From assembly GCA_036927565.1 (NCBI GenBank), contig JAYESD010000009.1, positions 25,759,601-25,823,600 of the forward strand: a DNA stretch of 64,000 bases. Direction: 5' to 3'. The position numbers were made by a program, and so were the translations under genes. The notes under the pieces are model-generated. The model made no database searches. It was not told where the DNA came from and saw only the letters and a program-made list of their open reading frames with translations. This DNA is from Tuctoria greenei. Taxonomy: Eukaryota > Streptophyta > Magnoliopsida > Poales > Poaceae. Shown piece by piece: positions 31,890 through 44,600 of the stretch (position 1 is its first letter; every line of letters begins with the position of its first letter).

Positions 31890-34800
31890 AAGCATCAAGG
31901 ATATTTAGTTCATTTCGGAGCTCACAAAAACATTTTTCATCATGTGGCTTGGTAAAGATATCGGCTAATTGTTTTTCAGTGTTGACATGGGAAATGGCTA
32001 TGTCTCCTTTCATTTAGTGATCTCTCAAAAAGTGATGCCGGATGTCTATGTGTTTAGTTCTAGAGTGCTCAACGAGATTATGGGCAATTTAAGATGCACT
32101 CTCGTTGTCACAAAAGGAGTGGAATATGACTCATATTGTAACCATAACCCCTTAGATTTTGTCGCATCCAAAGGAGTTGTGCACAACAACTCCCGTATGC
32201 AACATACTCCGCTTCGGCCGTGGATAAGGCAATGGAGTTTTGTTTCTTGGAGGACCAAGAAACTAGGGATCAACCTAGGAATTGGCAAGTACCGGAGGTA
32301 CTTTTTCTATCTACTTTGCATCCGACATAGTCTGTATAAGATTATCCAATGAGATTGAACTTTGAAACTTTAGGATACCAAAGGCCTAGGTTAGGTGTAT
32401 GACTTAAGTATCCCAAGATCCTCTTCACGGCTGTCAAATGACATTCCTTAGGATTGGCTTGAAATCTTGCACACAAACATACACTCAACATAATATCAGG
32501 CCTAGATGCACATAAATAAAGTAGGGAGCCAATCATGGAGTGATATACCTTTTGATCCACGTTTGGTATGTCTTCATTTAGATCCAAGTGTCCATTTGTC
32601 ACCATGGGAGTCTTTATAGGCTTTGCTTTGTCCATTCCAAACTTCTTAAGTATGTCTTGAGTGTACTTTGTTTGGCTTATGAACGTTCCTTCCTTTTGTT
32701 GCCTCACTTGGAATCCAAGAAATATCTCAACTCTCCCATCATGGACATCTTGAATCTATCTGTCATAATCTCACTAAATAATTGAACAAAAGATTTGTTA
32801 TTTAAACCAAATATAATATCATCAACATAAATTTGACAGATAAATAGATCATTATCAAAATGCTTAGTAAACAAAGTGTAATCAGCTTTACAAATCTTAA
32901 ATCCATTTTGAATCAAAAAATCTCTAAGGCACTCATACCAAGCTCTAGGAGCTTGTTTGAGGCCATAGAGAGCCTTACGCATTTTGAACACATGGTCAGG
33001 GAACTCTTGATCTTCGAACCCGGGGGTTGCTCCACGTACACCTCCTCCTTAATCGGTCCATTGAGGAAGGCACTTTTCACAACCATTTGATAAAGCTTGA
33101 AATCATGGTGAGTAGCACACGCAAGTAATATTTGAATCGATTCAAGCGTAGCTACGGGAGCAAAAGTCTCGTCTAAATCCAAACCTTCAACTTGTGAATA
33201 CCCTTTGGACACAAGTCATGCCTTGTTCCTTGTCACCACCCCGTGTTCGTTTTGCTTGTTGCGGAAGACCCATTTAGTGCCGACGACGTTGAACTTGGGT
33301 CTTTCAAGAAGTTCCCACACCTCGTTCCTTTTGAAGTTGTTCAATTCTTCTTGCATCGCCACCACCCAATCTAGATCCTTTAAAGCATATTTAACACAGT
33401 GTGGTTCCAAAGAGGATACAAACGAGTAATGTTCACAAAAATTATATATACGAGATCGAGTTTTTACTCCCTTTTGTATGTCATCTATTATGTTGTCGAT
33501 GGGGTGATCTCTTTGGATGCATTGATGCACTCTTGGGTGTGGCAGTTGTGGTCTTGAGTCTTCATTGTCATCATCTTCTTCTCCCCCTGGATGGTTGCCT
33601 TCATTTATGTGTTGATCATCTTGGTCTCCTTGAGGTTGATCTTGTGTGGAAGCTTTCCCTTGATCGTTCTCCTCGACTTGTGTTTCATCTTCTTCATTCG
33701 CATTTGGAGGTGGCGCTTGTGGTCGAACATTGCCCAACACCATTATTCTCAATGCTTGACATGGAGCTTCTTCTCTATCTAGCACACATTGATCAAATTG
33801 CTCTCCTTGAGAGCCGTTAGTTTCATCGAACACTACATCACATGCTACTTCAACAAGTCCGGAGACCTTGTTGAAGCATGATAGGCGTAAGAGTTCGAAT
33901 CATAGCCAAGTAATAAACCTTCATCGGACTTCGAACCGAATTTTAAAGTCATAGGCTTCTTGTTCAAAATATAACATTTAGAACCAAAAACTCGAAAGTA
34001 TGAAATATTCGTCTTGTTACCCGTGAGTAGTTCATATGATGTTTTCTTGAGTAGGCGATGAAGATAGAGTCAGTTTATGGCATGACAAGCGGTGTTAACT
34101 GCTTCGGCCCAAAAGAGGTCTGAAGTATTCATCGAGCATTGTCCTTGCCATCTCAATGAGGGTTCGGTTCTTCCTTTCGGCTACTCCGTTTTGTTGAGGA
34201 GAATAAGGTGCTGAAAACTTGTGCTTTATCCCTTCTTCGTCTAGATACTCCTCAAGTTGGGTATTCTTGAACTCTGTTCCGTTGTCACTTTGTAAGTTCT
34301 TGATCGTCAACGAAAATTCATTTGAGCTCGCTTGAGAAACTTCTTGAGGGTTCCTTGAATTTCTGTCTTATCATGCAAAAAGAAAACCCACTTGAAGCGA
34401 GAAAAATCATCAACAATGACTAAACCGTACTTGTTACCGCCGATGCTTATGTCAGCAATTGGACCAAATTGGTCCATGTGAAGGAGCTCGAGCGGTCTTG
34501 TTGTAGTCATGACGTTCTTCGCGGGATGGGGTGCTCCAACTTGCTTCCCGGCTTGGCACGCGCTACAAGGCCTATCTTTCTCAAAAACAGCATCCTTTAA
34601 ACCACCTTTTAGAAGTTTTTGAAGATTCCTCATACCGACATGTGTTAGCCGTCTATGCCACAGCCAACCCATGTTGGTCTTTGCATTCAAGCATGTGTCA
34701 AGTTCGGCTATCTTTGTTGAAGTCAACTAGATAAAGTTTTCCCTTTAACACACCCTTGAATGCAACCAAGTTATCTTTCATTCTAAAGACGGTCACACCC

Positions 34801-35090
34801 TCATTAGTGAACAAACAATTATAACCTTTGTCACATAATTGATATATGGACAAAAGGTTATAATCCAAGGAATCAACGTGTAAAACATGAGAAAGAGTAT
34901 GTTGTGATGAAATTGCTATTTTACCGGTACCGAGCACCCTTCCTTGACTGTTATCACCAAAATAAATGCCTTCACTTGGATCTTCATTTTCTTCATATTC
35001 AACGAACATCCTTCTTTCTCCGGTCATGTGATTGGTGCATCCATGATCTAGCACCCATTTAGCTCCACCAGAAGAATAGGACTGCAAAAC
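31890..35090 (-). pseudogene. pol: Sire-2 pol: protease, integrase, RT, RNase H (broken)
   Basis: Protease region 35087-34698, where Asp-Ser-Gly reads VLDHGCTNHMTG. Integrase 34726-33840: WLWHRRLTHVG, CSACQAGKQ, HMDQFGP, SDNGTEFKN and a Glu in GVAERKNRTL. An acidic linker precedes RT (33833-33500). RT runs to about 32700 with KWVFRNKQNEHG, KSAFLNGPI, ALYGLKQAPRAWYE and YVDDIIFG, then YHSMIGSLLYLCASRPDI (32707-32342). RNase H (about 32340-31890) is recognisable only across shifted frames. Frame changes lie near 34705, 34305, 34110, 33213, 32980 and 32705, and after 32342. Compared with SireB-2 this pol is much more decayed. Confidence 0.88.
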
Positions 35091-35235
35091 ACAAATTATG
35101 CCTTGGTCTTAGTTACCCAAGCTTGCTTGTGTCCTTTGAGGTTAGTCACAAGTGATTTGGGCACCCACACATGAGACTTTGTGTTCCCATGGCGTGGCCC
35201 AACATGTTTAGCATAAAATCTACAAAAATTACTTT

Positions 35236-37440
35236 TCATAAGAACATATGATGCATCAAAAGTTCTAAACAAGAGTTGTTGCTATGTGTTAACAATGTTA
35301 CTTTTATGAACATTATTGAGTTGTCTAACTTGAGAGGTGTTTCCCTTGACAAAAGCAATCGTTCCTTGTTATTCTTGTGGTTTCTAGCATTTTGCTTTTC
35401 ACCATAACAATACCCAATGCTATATTTGACATTGGAAGGTCTTGTGACCAAGTATGCACTACGTGCATACTTGACCTTCTCCTTGTCAAGTATGCCACTT
35501 CGGGAAGGATGCTTGTCCTTTGTCAAGTTTGACTTCTCCTTCAAGTTAGTGTCAATTTTAGCACATTCACAAGCAATAGTAGTTTTAGATTTTATAAGTT
35601 GAGAAGGTGAGCTTGAAGAGGATGAAGAACCACTTGACTCGAGTGACTCAACTTGTACCTCAAGGATCTTGTTAACTTTGGTTAACTTAGCAAGTTCATC
35701 CTTGATAGCCATGTTTGAGTCTTCTAGCTTCAAACAAGCTTCCTTGCTTGAAGCTAACTCAAGTTCCAGTAAGTTGCTTCACTCCTTTTCAAGCTCGAGG
35801 AGCTTTTTGATCTTAAGATATTCTTCCTTTTGGAGGATGATCATATCTTCCCGACGATCAACTATCTCCTCCTTATCAACAAGCTTATCCATTAAAAATT
35901 TCATCTTAGCCGCAGTTTTCTTATCTAAACCAACAAGCATATCTTCATCATAACTAGAGTTATCACTATCACTATTAAAAGAATTCAAGGAGTAAGATTT
36001 AGTTGTTACCTTCCTTTTACCTTGCTTGCCATTATACACGTATGATTTGTGTCTTTCCTTGTGCTGATGGTTGGGAAGAGGGTGGATTTCCTGGTAGGCT
36101 TCATGACGGCTATGGTAGCCATCTCCTCTTCTTCTTCGGATGAGGACTCATCATTATAGTCCCACTCCTTCCCAAGTGTGCTTGACCATATTGTTTCTTT
36201 TTCTTGAAAGTTTTCTTAGATTGAGGCTTGTTGTCCTTGGTCTTCCTCTTACTTTCTTCATGTGGACAGTCTGCTATGAAATGGTCGTACTCTCCACAGT
36301 TATAGCAAGCACACCTCATTTTTGGTCTTGGCTTGTCCCTTTGTCTTCCTTCACTTGGTCTACCACCTTGTCTTCTTCTCATCATTTTCTTGAATTTCTT
36401 CATGAATAGGATCATATCTTCTTCATCTATATCACTACTCTCATCATCCCTGTCGTCTTCCTCTTGAGCTTCTCGAGCTTCTTTTGATATAGGTTTACAA
36501 GTGGACTTCAAAGAAACTCCTTTCTTCTTTGTCGAGGTAAGGTTGGGAATCTCTTTAAAGTGCTTGGCTTGCTTCTCCATAATTTCAAAGTTGATAATCA
36601 TCCCAAGAAGCTCGTCTGGGGTCATTTTCCGATACCCGGGCTTTCTCTAATCATCAACATAGGGTTACGTTGCGAGGCATGAAAGCTATAAGAATTAGCT
36701 TCACGACCTCGTGATCATTCCAATTCTTGCTTCCATATCCTCGAACTTTGTTGATGAGATTCTTCAATCAATTATACATGTCTTGCGGTGACTCATCTTC
36801 TTCTATAGCGAATCTTCCCAATTCGCCTTCAATCATTTCAATCTTGGCTTCTCGCACATGACGACTGCCTTCATGTGCAGTTTGTAAAGTGTCCCATTAT
36901 CCTTAGAAATTTCGAGTCCATCCACCTTGGTGAACTCGTCTCGGCTCAGTGATGATGTTATGACATCTGCAGCTTGAGCATTCCAATGAATAGCTTGTTC
37001 TTGACTTGGTGTGAGCTCTTCATTGTCATCCGGGATATCTACCCCTGTACACACTAAATGCCACAAGCTAGGGTTAAGTGATATGAGATGCATTTTCATA
37101 TTTTGCCTCCACTTCGAATAATCATTGCCATCAAAGTATGGGGCTTTTCCTAGAGGAATTGATAAGTAATGGTTATTGTTGGAATTCAGACGATCATAGT
37201 TAAAAGGATATCAGGAGTAGTCGGTATGACTACTCCCCTTCTTCTTCTTTTCATCCTTGATCTTAATCTTCCCTTTTGGGGATAGTGCCTTCTTCCTTAG
37301 GAGTGCCTTTAGTTCTAGCATCTCCTCATCATCATCCTCACAGTCTTAGATGGCGTCGAGGAGCTTCTCCAGCTTTTGAGTCTTTTCATCGTCACCCTTC
37401 TCTTGGATGAAGTTCTTGTGTACATCCTTAATGTCCGACA
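35236..37440 (-). pseudogene. gag: Sire-2 gag
   Basis: Sirevirus gag. N-terminal capsid-like part (about 37130-36833: MKMHLISLNPSLWHLV, DEFTKVDGLEISKD); the frame is lost near 36890 and resumes at 36625 with TPDELLGMIINFEIMEKQAKH. The CCHC knuckle CYNCGEYDHFIADC lies at about 36290. A Glu/Lys coiled coil follows (36039-35779, LMDKLVDKEEIVDRREDMI; stop at 35779), then a Ser-rich stretch and a decayed tail (35733-35236). Upstream (37440-37230) are acidic and Lys-rich pieces that probably belong to the N-terminus. The order capsid, knuckle, coiled coil is as in SireB gag. Confidence 0.83.
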
Positions 37441-37479
37441 TCTTCTCTTCGAGCGGTGAGTCTTTTTTTTAAGAGTCCT

Positions 37480-37491
37480 GCTCCAATACCA
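37480..37491 (-). other. Sire-2 primer-binding site
   Basis: The minus strand reads TGGTATTGGAGC, two bases from the LTR. It differs at two positions from the usual TGGTATCAGAGC. Confidence 0.75.
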
Positions 37492-37493
37492 AT

Positions 37494-39038
37494 TGAATGT
37501 AGCCTAGAGGGGAGGTGAATAGGCTTTTTGAAGTTTTGTTGGACCCTGAAACACTTAGCAAACTTTATCAAATACAGAGAAATTGGACTAGTCCGTGTGG
37601 ACTAGTACGGTGCGTGCGGACTAGAATGATCAAGTTTGATCGAAGAATTCACATCAAGTACTCTATACAGCGGAAAGTAAGTTGTAAATTGGATGTATCA
37701 CGACAATGAAACTATGTATGGCACAAATTAACTTTGATTTCAATGTTTTAATGTAAGTTATCCAAGATTGACTAAACCCTAGGATGATATGAACAATAAG
37801 AACAAAAGTGCACAAGACACAATTTTACCCCGTGGTTCAATTCCCATGAAGGAAACCTACATCCATGTTGAGGAGCCCACGGAGGACCGTGTCTTCACCA
37901 ACCCTAACCTCGTCGAATCGTCAGGGAGGCCAATTCTCTTCCACTAATCACAAAGGGGCAAATAACCGAATTCAAGGGGCCTTCTCACAAGTTGAGGGCT
38001 CCCCAAGATTTACAAATATGAACACCACCAAATACACTCGAAAAATATGCAGTAAACAACAAGAGTGTGCGAGAGAATCAAACCCAAGAGCTCAAGACGT
38101 GTGAAACAAGTCTTTCCTTTTGATCAATGCTAATCCTCAAAGATTTGATCTTCTTTGGGTTAGAATGTGTGGAGAGATGTGTTTTTAGGGCTCTTGGGAG
38201 GTGTGACAGCGCAGGGAACCGAAGAGATGGTTGTAGGGTTGTACACCTCTATTTATACTAAGGTTTCCAAAAGTTATTGTTAGGGTTTTCGATGTTCGGA
38301 CTAGTCCGTGGTGGACTCCGGACTAGTACGGTGTGCGGTGTGTAGGAAACCCTAAATGTTCTGATATATTGGACTTGTCCGGCAAAGGGCGGACTAGTCC
38401 GATTTGGGCTCTGGAAGTGTTCGGACTAGTCTGGCACATATCGGACTAGTCCGGTGTGGTGAACCTCTTGTAGAATTTAGGACAAGTCCGTAGTGGGAGG
38501 ACTTGTCCGATTTTAGTTAGAGAGTTTTCGGTCTAGTCCGTGGTGATATCGAACTTGTCCGGTTCTGTGTAAAGTGTGAGGTCCTGAGGACAAGTCTGCA
38601 CTGGGGCGGACTTGTCTGTTTTTAGTCAGAAAGATATCAGACTAGTCTGTGGTGATATCATACTTGTCCATTTTTTGTATAGATGTGAAGTGCTGAGGAC
38701 TAGTCCGCACTAGGGGGGACTAGTCCAATCTTAGTCAGAGAGATATCGGACTAGTCCGGTGAATATCGGACTAGTCCGGAATTGTGAAATTATGTGCAGT
38801 GAGGGTGATTTATTTTGCTTGAGCTCTTGGGGTGTGTTTCTCCAACACACTCCATACACAACAAAGATTCTATTCAGCTCTTGAGCCCTTTTCTGTATAG
38901 ATTCCTCATTCTCCTTTCTTTTTGCGCTTTCTTCATAATTTCATTAAAACCTGCGCTCATGTCAACAATTTTGTTAGGATCTCATTTGTTTGTCATAAAT
39001 CAACCAAAACCCACAAGGGATGCCTAGATACACTTTCA
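37494..39038 (-). repeat. Sire-2 5' LTR (1545 bp)
   Basis: On the plus strand it runs TGAATGTAGCCTAGAGG to GATACACTTTCA. It aligns end to end with 27408-28936. Many GGACTAGTCCG and GGACTTGTCCG words occur at 38290-38780, including one extra unit near 38755-38780 not seen in the other LTR. The minus-strand TATAAATA is at 38250-38257. Confidence 0.92.
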
Positions 39039-39043
39039 TGTTG

Positions 39044-40763
39044 GTATTGTTATAAGACAAGGCTTGCTATACTTATTGTCTATGCATGACATATTAATGT
39101 TGTAAGCGACAATCAGATTTCCTCTCATAAGAATAAGCGCAAAAGAATCGACTCTGAAATGTTTTCAAAATTATGGCATTGTCGCTTAGGCTATATTTTG
39201 AGGGGAAGTATTGAAATATTGATTTCACAATCAGTTCTTCCCCATTTGGATTTCTCGGATTCACAAGAATGCATAGATTGCATTAAAGGCGAATTTGTTA
39301 AAAAAAAGAAAGGTGCCATATGCAGCACAGGAATTTTGGAAATAATCGACACACATATTTGTGGTCCATTTCCCTTATTATCTATTGATGGTTTTTATTC
39401 ATTCATAACCTTCACGAATGACTATTCTCACCATGGCTATATTTATCAAATTAAACAACGCTTTGAAGCGTTAGATAAATTTAACATATTTAAGGTTGAA
39501 GTTAAAAATCAGCACAACATGAAGATAAAAGTGGTAAGATCTGGCCATGGTGGTGAGTACTACGGTCGACATACCCCATATGGCCAAGTTTCTGGACCAT
39601 TTGCACGATTCTTATAGGAAAATGGCATAGTCGCCCAATATTCTACAACGGGCAAACCTCAGCGAAATGGAGTAGCGGAACGGTGAAACCGTACGCTAAT
39701 GGATATGGTTAGATCCATGTTAAGTCAATTGGAATTACCGGTTAGTTTGTGGATGGAGGCATTAAAACTGCCATTCATGTGCTAAATCGAGTTTCTACTA
39801 AGTCGGTGCCAAAAATACCATTTGAGTTATGGACGGGGCGTAAGACCTCATTAAGTTGTATGCATGTATGGGGCTGTCCCGCCGAGACAAAAATATTTAA
39901 CCCAAACATTAGTAAGTTGGATGCAAAGACAATAAGTTATCATTTTATTGGCTATGCAGAGAAGAATAAGAGATATCATTTCTACTGTCCAGAAAGATTT
40001 ACTAAGTTTGTAAAAATGAGACATGTCGTCTTTTTAGAGGATGCCATAATCAGATGGAGTACAGTAAGACGAGAAATTGATTCTGAAGAGAAGCGAGTTT
40101 ATATATCCACTCCTATAATTCAAGAACCATTTTTCTCATTACCTACTATTGCTGAAAATTCAGAACCTATCGTTAGTTCTCCATTGGCAATAGAATTAGT
40201 AAGAGAGGTTCAATATTCTAAACTTGTTGCTATTAATAATGAAGAGCAACAATAGCCCGAAAATGATGATAATGTGCAATTAAGAAGATCTCAAAGAGAA
40301 AGAAGATCGGCCATTCTGGACGATTATGAGATCTATATAAGTGAGGTAATTCAAATGGAGGGCGACCCCACCATGTTTGAAGAATCTATGAAAAGTCCTC
40401 AATTATCTGAGTGGCGTAAAACTATGGATTATGAAATGAGATCTATGAATGCTAATAAAGTCTGAGATTTAGTTGAGATTCCCAATTGAGCCAAAACCGT
40501 AGGCTGTAAATGGTCTACAAAATGGCAAAAGGCTTCACTCAAAGGGAAGACATAGATTACAATGAGACATTCTCACCCGTCTCATGTAAATATTTTTTTA
40601 GAATTATTATGTCCTTAGAAGCACATTATGATTTAGATTGACATAAGATGAATGTAAGAACGGCGTTTCTCAATGGGGACTTATGAGAACATCTATATGA
40701 CACAATACAAAAGTTTTGTCATTAAGAGTAAGGAACCCATGGGATGCTATTTAAAGAAGTCCA
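39044..40763 (+). pseudogene. Copia-A integrase and start of RT
   Basis: Resumes after Sire-2. Zinc domain: LWHCRLGYI ... CIDCIKGEF. Catalytic segments: IDTHICGPF, VVRSGHGGEYYG (second Asp changed) and RNGVAER with a stop directly after. The integrase C-terminal part follows at 39749-40255 (PFELWTGRKTSL, WGCPAETKIFNPN, FIGYAEKNKRYHFYCP). An acidic linker (QLRRSQRERRSAIL) comes next, then the RT start (WRKTMDYEMRSMNANKV, GCKWSTKWQ, KGFTQREDIDYNETFSPV). Stops include 39615, 39686, 40253, 40463 and one near 40486. It is cut at 40763 by the CRM-like element, with duplication of GTCCA; coding resumes at 48308. Confidence 0.88.
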
Positions 40764-41627
40764 TGATGAGTAGGTTTAGGCCCGATCTTCCGAAAGGTAT
40801 GTCGATTGGGATGGAGAACTCAACGTTGATGATCTGTGGCACTCGAGCGGTTCGAGTACCCCTGCAATCACTACACCACGGCTCCGTTGGTTATCAACCG
40901 TGCTGCACACGCTTGACCTCGCTAAGAAGGCTAATCCCTGCAAGTGCAACCGAGAACACGAGCAAGAACGTAGAAGACACGATCGGAAATCGCAAAGTTG
41001 GGGTCTCACAAACCGTAGAACGGCGATTTTATTGATCTAAGCAAAACCCACCGAATATGACCGGTGGCTGCAGTGTTTATAGGCTAGGTTTCGACTAAAA
41101 CACGATTAGACGCGTCCCTAATGGACTCTTACGGGATACAAGGCCCAAAGGCCCGATTCAGTGGCGCAGCACCGGACAGAAATCTTGACTCGACTTGTTT
41201 CGACGATTCCCAATGACCCCGGAGGAATTTTGAGGTGGGACCAAAACCATTGGAAAGTTTATCTTCTCCTCTTTCCGCGCATATGTAGAACGTCGAAAAC
41301 GGAGTCCGTATGCCTCCTGAGCGTCTGTTTTAAGGTGGACTGCTCCTGGACTCCGAGTTGAACTCGAGTCCGAGTTGTAAACTGTTTCCATCAACTTGTG
41401 GACGTCCCAGGTGGTTCTCCACGCTCCCAAGGCCTCCTTCCTTCAGTTGTTGATCTTCTCCATTATTCCTAATAACAATTAAATCATCACATAGCAATCT
41501 ATTCTCAAACTCACATACAAAAGAAGTTAAGAACGAATTCACCTGCTGATTTAATAACCGTGCCCGTGCTCTTGTGATTGGTCCTTGCAGTTCAATGCGC
41601 GTCTCCGCTGTTGTGATGTCCTCATCA
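40764..41627 (-). repeat. CRM-like 3' LTR (864 bp)
   Basis: TGATGAGTAGGTTTAGG to GATGTCCTCATCA on the plus strand. It contains the last part of the pol reading frame (41330-41627, read on the minus strand). The minus-strand TATAAACA lies at about 41074-41081, where the other LTR has TATAAATA. A pyrimidine tract (TCCTCCCCCTCTT, 41628-41640), the complement of the polypurine tract, adjoins the inner edge. Confidence 0.95.
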
Positions 41628-44600
41628 TCCTCCCCCTCTTGAATTGGAGTCGTCCTCGACTCAAGTTCATCTTCTTCTCCCAAGTACGGTCGCAAATCTG
41701 AAATGTTAAATGTAGGACTAACCCCGAAATCGGGAGGCAATTCAAGCTTATATGCATTATCATTAATCTTTTCAACGATCTTAAAAGGACCAGCAGCTCG
41801 TGGCATAAGTTTAGATTTTCTCAAGTCGGGAAATCGCTCTTTTCTCAAATGTAACCACACCAAATCGCCCGGTTCAAGTTTTACTTCTTTTCTACCTTTA
41901 CTACCTGCAATCCTATACTTCTCATTCATCATTTCAATATTTTTCTTTGTAGTTTCATGCATCTTAAGAATGAATTCAGATCGTTGTGTAGCATCCAAAT
42001 TTATAGTTTCAGAAGGAGGCAAAGGTAGTAAATCAATAGGAGCACGGGGATTGAAACCATACACTACCTAGAATGGACTTACCTTTGTCGTGGAGTGAAC
42101 GGATCTGTTGTTAGCAAATTCTATATGTGGTAAACACTCCTCCCACAACTTCAAATTTGTTTTCATGACAGCCCGCAACATAGTGGATAAAGTACGACTA
42201 ACTACCTCGGTCTGTCCATCCATTTGTGGGTGACATGTAGTTGAAAACAGCAACTTGGTTCCCAATTTATACCATAAAGTTCTCCAAAAATGACTTAAAA
42301 ATTTTGCATCACGATCAGAAACAATGGTATTTGGCACACCATGTAAACGAACAATTTCCGTCATAAATAAATCAGCAATGTGTGAGGCATTATCATTCTT
42401 ATGACAAGGTATAAAGTGTGCCATTTTGGAAAAATGATCAACAACTACAAAAATACTATCCCTCCCCCTCTTAGTCCTAGGCAATCCCAAAACAATGTCC
42501 ATAGAAATATCCTCCCAAGGTACACTAGGAACAGGAAGAGGCATATAAAGACCATGTGGGTTAAGGCGAGACTTAGCTTTGTTGCAAATAGTGCATCGTG
42601 ACACGTAGCGCTCGACATCACGCCTCATCTTTGGCCAAAAGAAGTGTGTGGACAGCACGTCTTCAGTTTTCTTCACTCCAAAATGTCCCATCAACCCTCC
42701 TCCATGTGCTTCCTTCAAAAGCAATAGACGAACGGAGCTAGCTGGAACGCATAGCTTGTTAGCACGATAGAGGAGACCCTCTCGCAGCACATATTTATTC
42801 CAAGTTCTTCCTTCTCTACAATTTTCAAAAGCATCTTTGAAGTCCAAATCAGTAGGATATAATGCTTTAATTATTTCCAAACCAAAGATTTTATGATCAA
42901 GTTGGGACAGCATGGTATAACGCCTAGATAATGCATCGGCAATGATATTTTCCTTCCCTTTATTATGCTTAATGATGTATGGAAATGACTCTATGAACTC
43001 AATCCATTTAGCATGTCGTTTATTCAGGTTGGTTTGACACTTAAGATACTTCAATGATTCATGATCGGAATGTATGACAAACTCCTTAGACCAAAGATAA
43101 TGTTGCCAAGTTTGTAATACACGTACTAAGGCATACAATTCCTTATCATAAGTGGAATAATTCAGAGAAGGACCATGAAGTTTTTCACTAAAGAAAGCAA
43201 CGGGTTTACCTCCTTGTATGAGAACGCCTCCAATACCAATGCCGCTTGCATCGCATTCTAGCTCAAAAGTCTTGTCAAAATCAGGAAGTTGTAGTAATGG
43301 TGCTTGTGTAAGCTTCGATTTGAGAGCATCAAAAGCTTGTTGCTGCTGTTCGCCCCATCGAAATGGAACTCCCTTCTTTGTTAGCTCATGTAGAGGTGCT
43401 GCAATGGTTCTGAAATCCCGCACAAAGCGCCGATAAAAACCTGCAAGACCAAGAAAACTACGAACCTGTGTGATGGTTGTTGGGGCTGGCCAGCTGGTGA
43501 TTGCTTCAATTTTTGACTCATCCATCTCAATTCCCTGCGAGGAAACGACATAGCCAAGAAACGAGACTCGATTGGTGCAAAAGACGCACTTTTCGAGGTT
43601 ACCAAACAAACGTGCATCTCTCAAAACAGTAAAAACAGCACGTAAATGATCAAGATGTTCATCATATGACTTGCTGTAAATGAGGATATCATCGAAGTAA
43701 ACCACCACAAATTGTCCAATGAAAGCACGCAAAACCTCGTTCATTAATCGCATAAAGGTGCTGGGTGCATTAGTTAAACCAAAAGGCATAACTAACCACT
43801 CATAAAGTCCAAACTTGGTTTTAAATGCAGTTTTCCATTCATCTCCTAGTGCCATTCTAATTTGGTGGTAACCACTACGCAAGTCAATTTTTGGGAAGAT
43901 GATAGCACCACTCAATTCATCAAGCATGTCATCTAATCGAGGAATAGGATAACGATATCGAATGGTGATGTTATTAATCGCTCGACAATCAACGCACATG
44001 CGCCAACTACCATCTTTCTTAGGAACCAAAAGAACAGGAACGGAACAAGGGCTAAGGCTTTCACGAATGTACCCGCGGTCCAAAAGATCTTGGACTTGTC
44101 GCTGAATTTCCTTAGTTTCTTGTGGATTCGCCCTGTATGCTGCACGATTTGGCAAACTTGCTCCTGGAATCAAATTGATCTTGTGTTCAATGCCTCTCAT
44201 CAGTGGTAAACCAGGGGGTATCTCGGAGGGAAACACATCCTCAAACTCCTGCAAAAGGTTAGCAACAGCAGGGGGCAATGCAATAGAAAATTCATGAAGT
44301 GAAAACATGGCTTCTTTGCAAACTAAAGCATAGCACATCCCCTTAGCATCGAATAAATCAGCAAGTTCAGATTTAGTTGCAAGCAATGATGGTGATTTTA
44401 ACTTAATAACTTGCTGTTTTTCAGATTCTAATTTTGTTGCTTTGCCCTCACGAATTTTACTCTTCTCAAAATGCACAATTTCAGCAGGAGTCATGGGGAG
44501 CAAAGTGATTTTCTTTCCCTTATGCATGAGAGTATATTTATTGGTTCTACCATGATGAATAGCATCTGTATCAAATTCCCAAGGACGACCCAATAAAAGA

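Larger units (their letters stand above)
27408..39038 (-). mobile_element. Sire-2: Sirevirus-type copia element with third ORF, complete ends
   Basis: A minus-strand element of 11,631 bp with both LTRs. Its 5' LTR is on the right (37494-39038) and its 3' LTR on the left (27408-28936). TGTTG flanks both ends (27403-27407 and 39039-39043). It has a primer site, gag, pol, a repeat-bearing interval, a third ORF and a polypurine tract. The LTRs differ by many substitutions and small indels, and every gene is broken. It interrupts the Copia-A protease. Confidence 0.93.
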
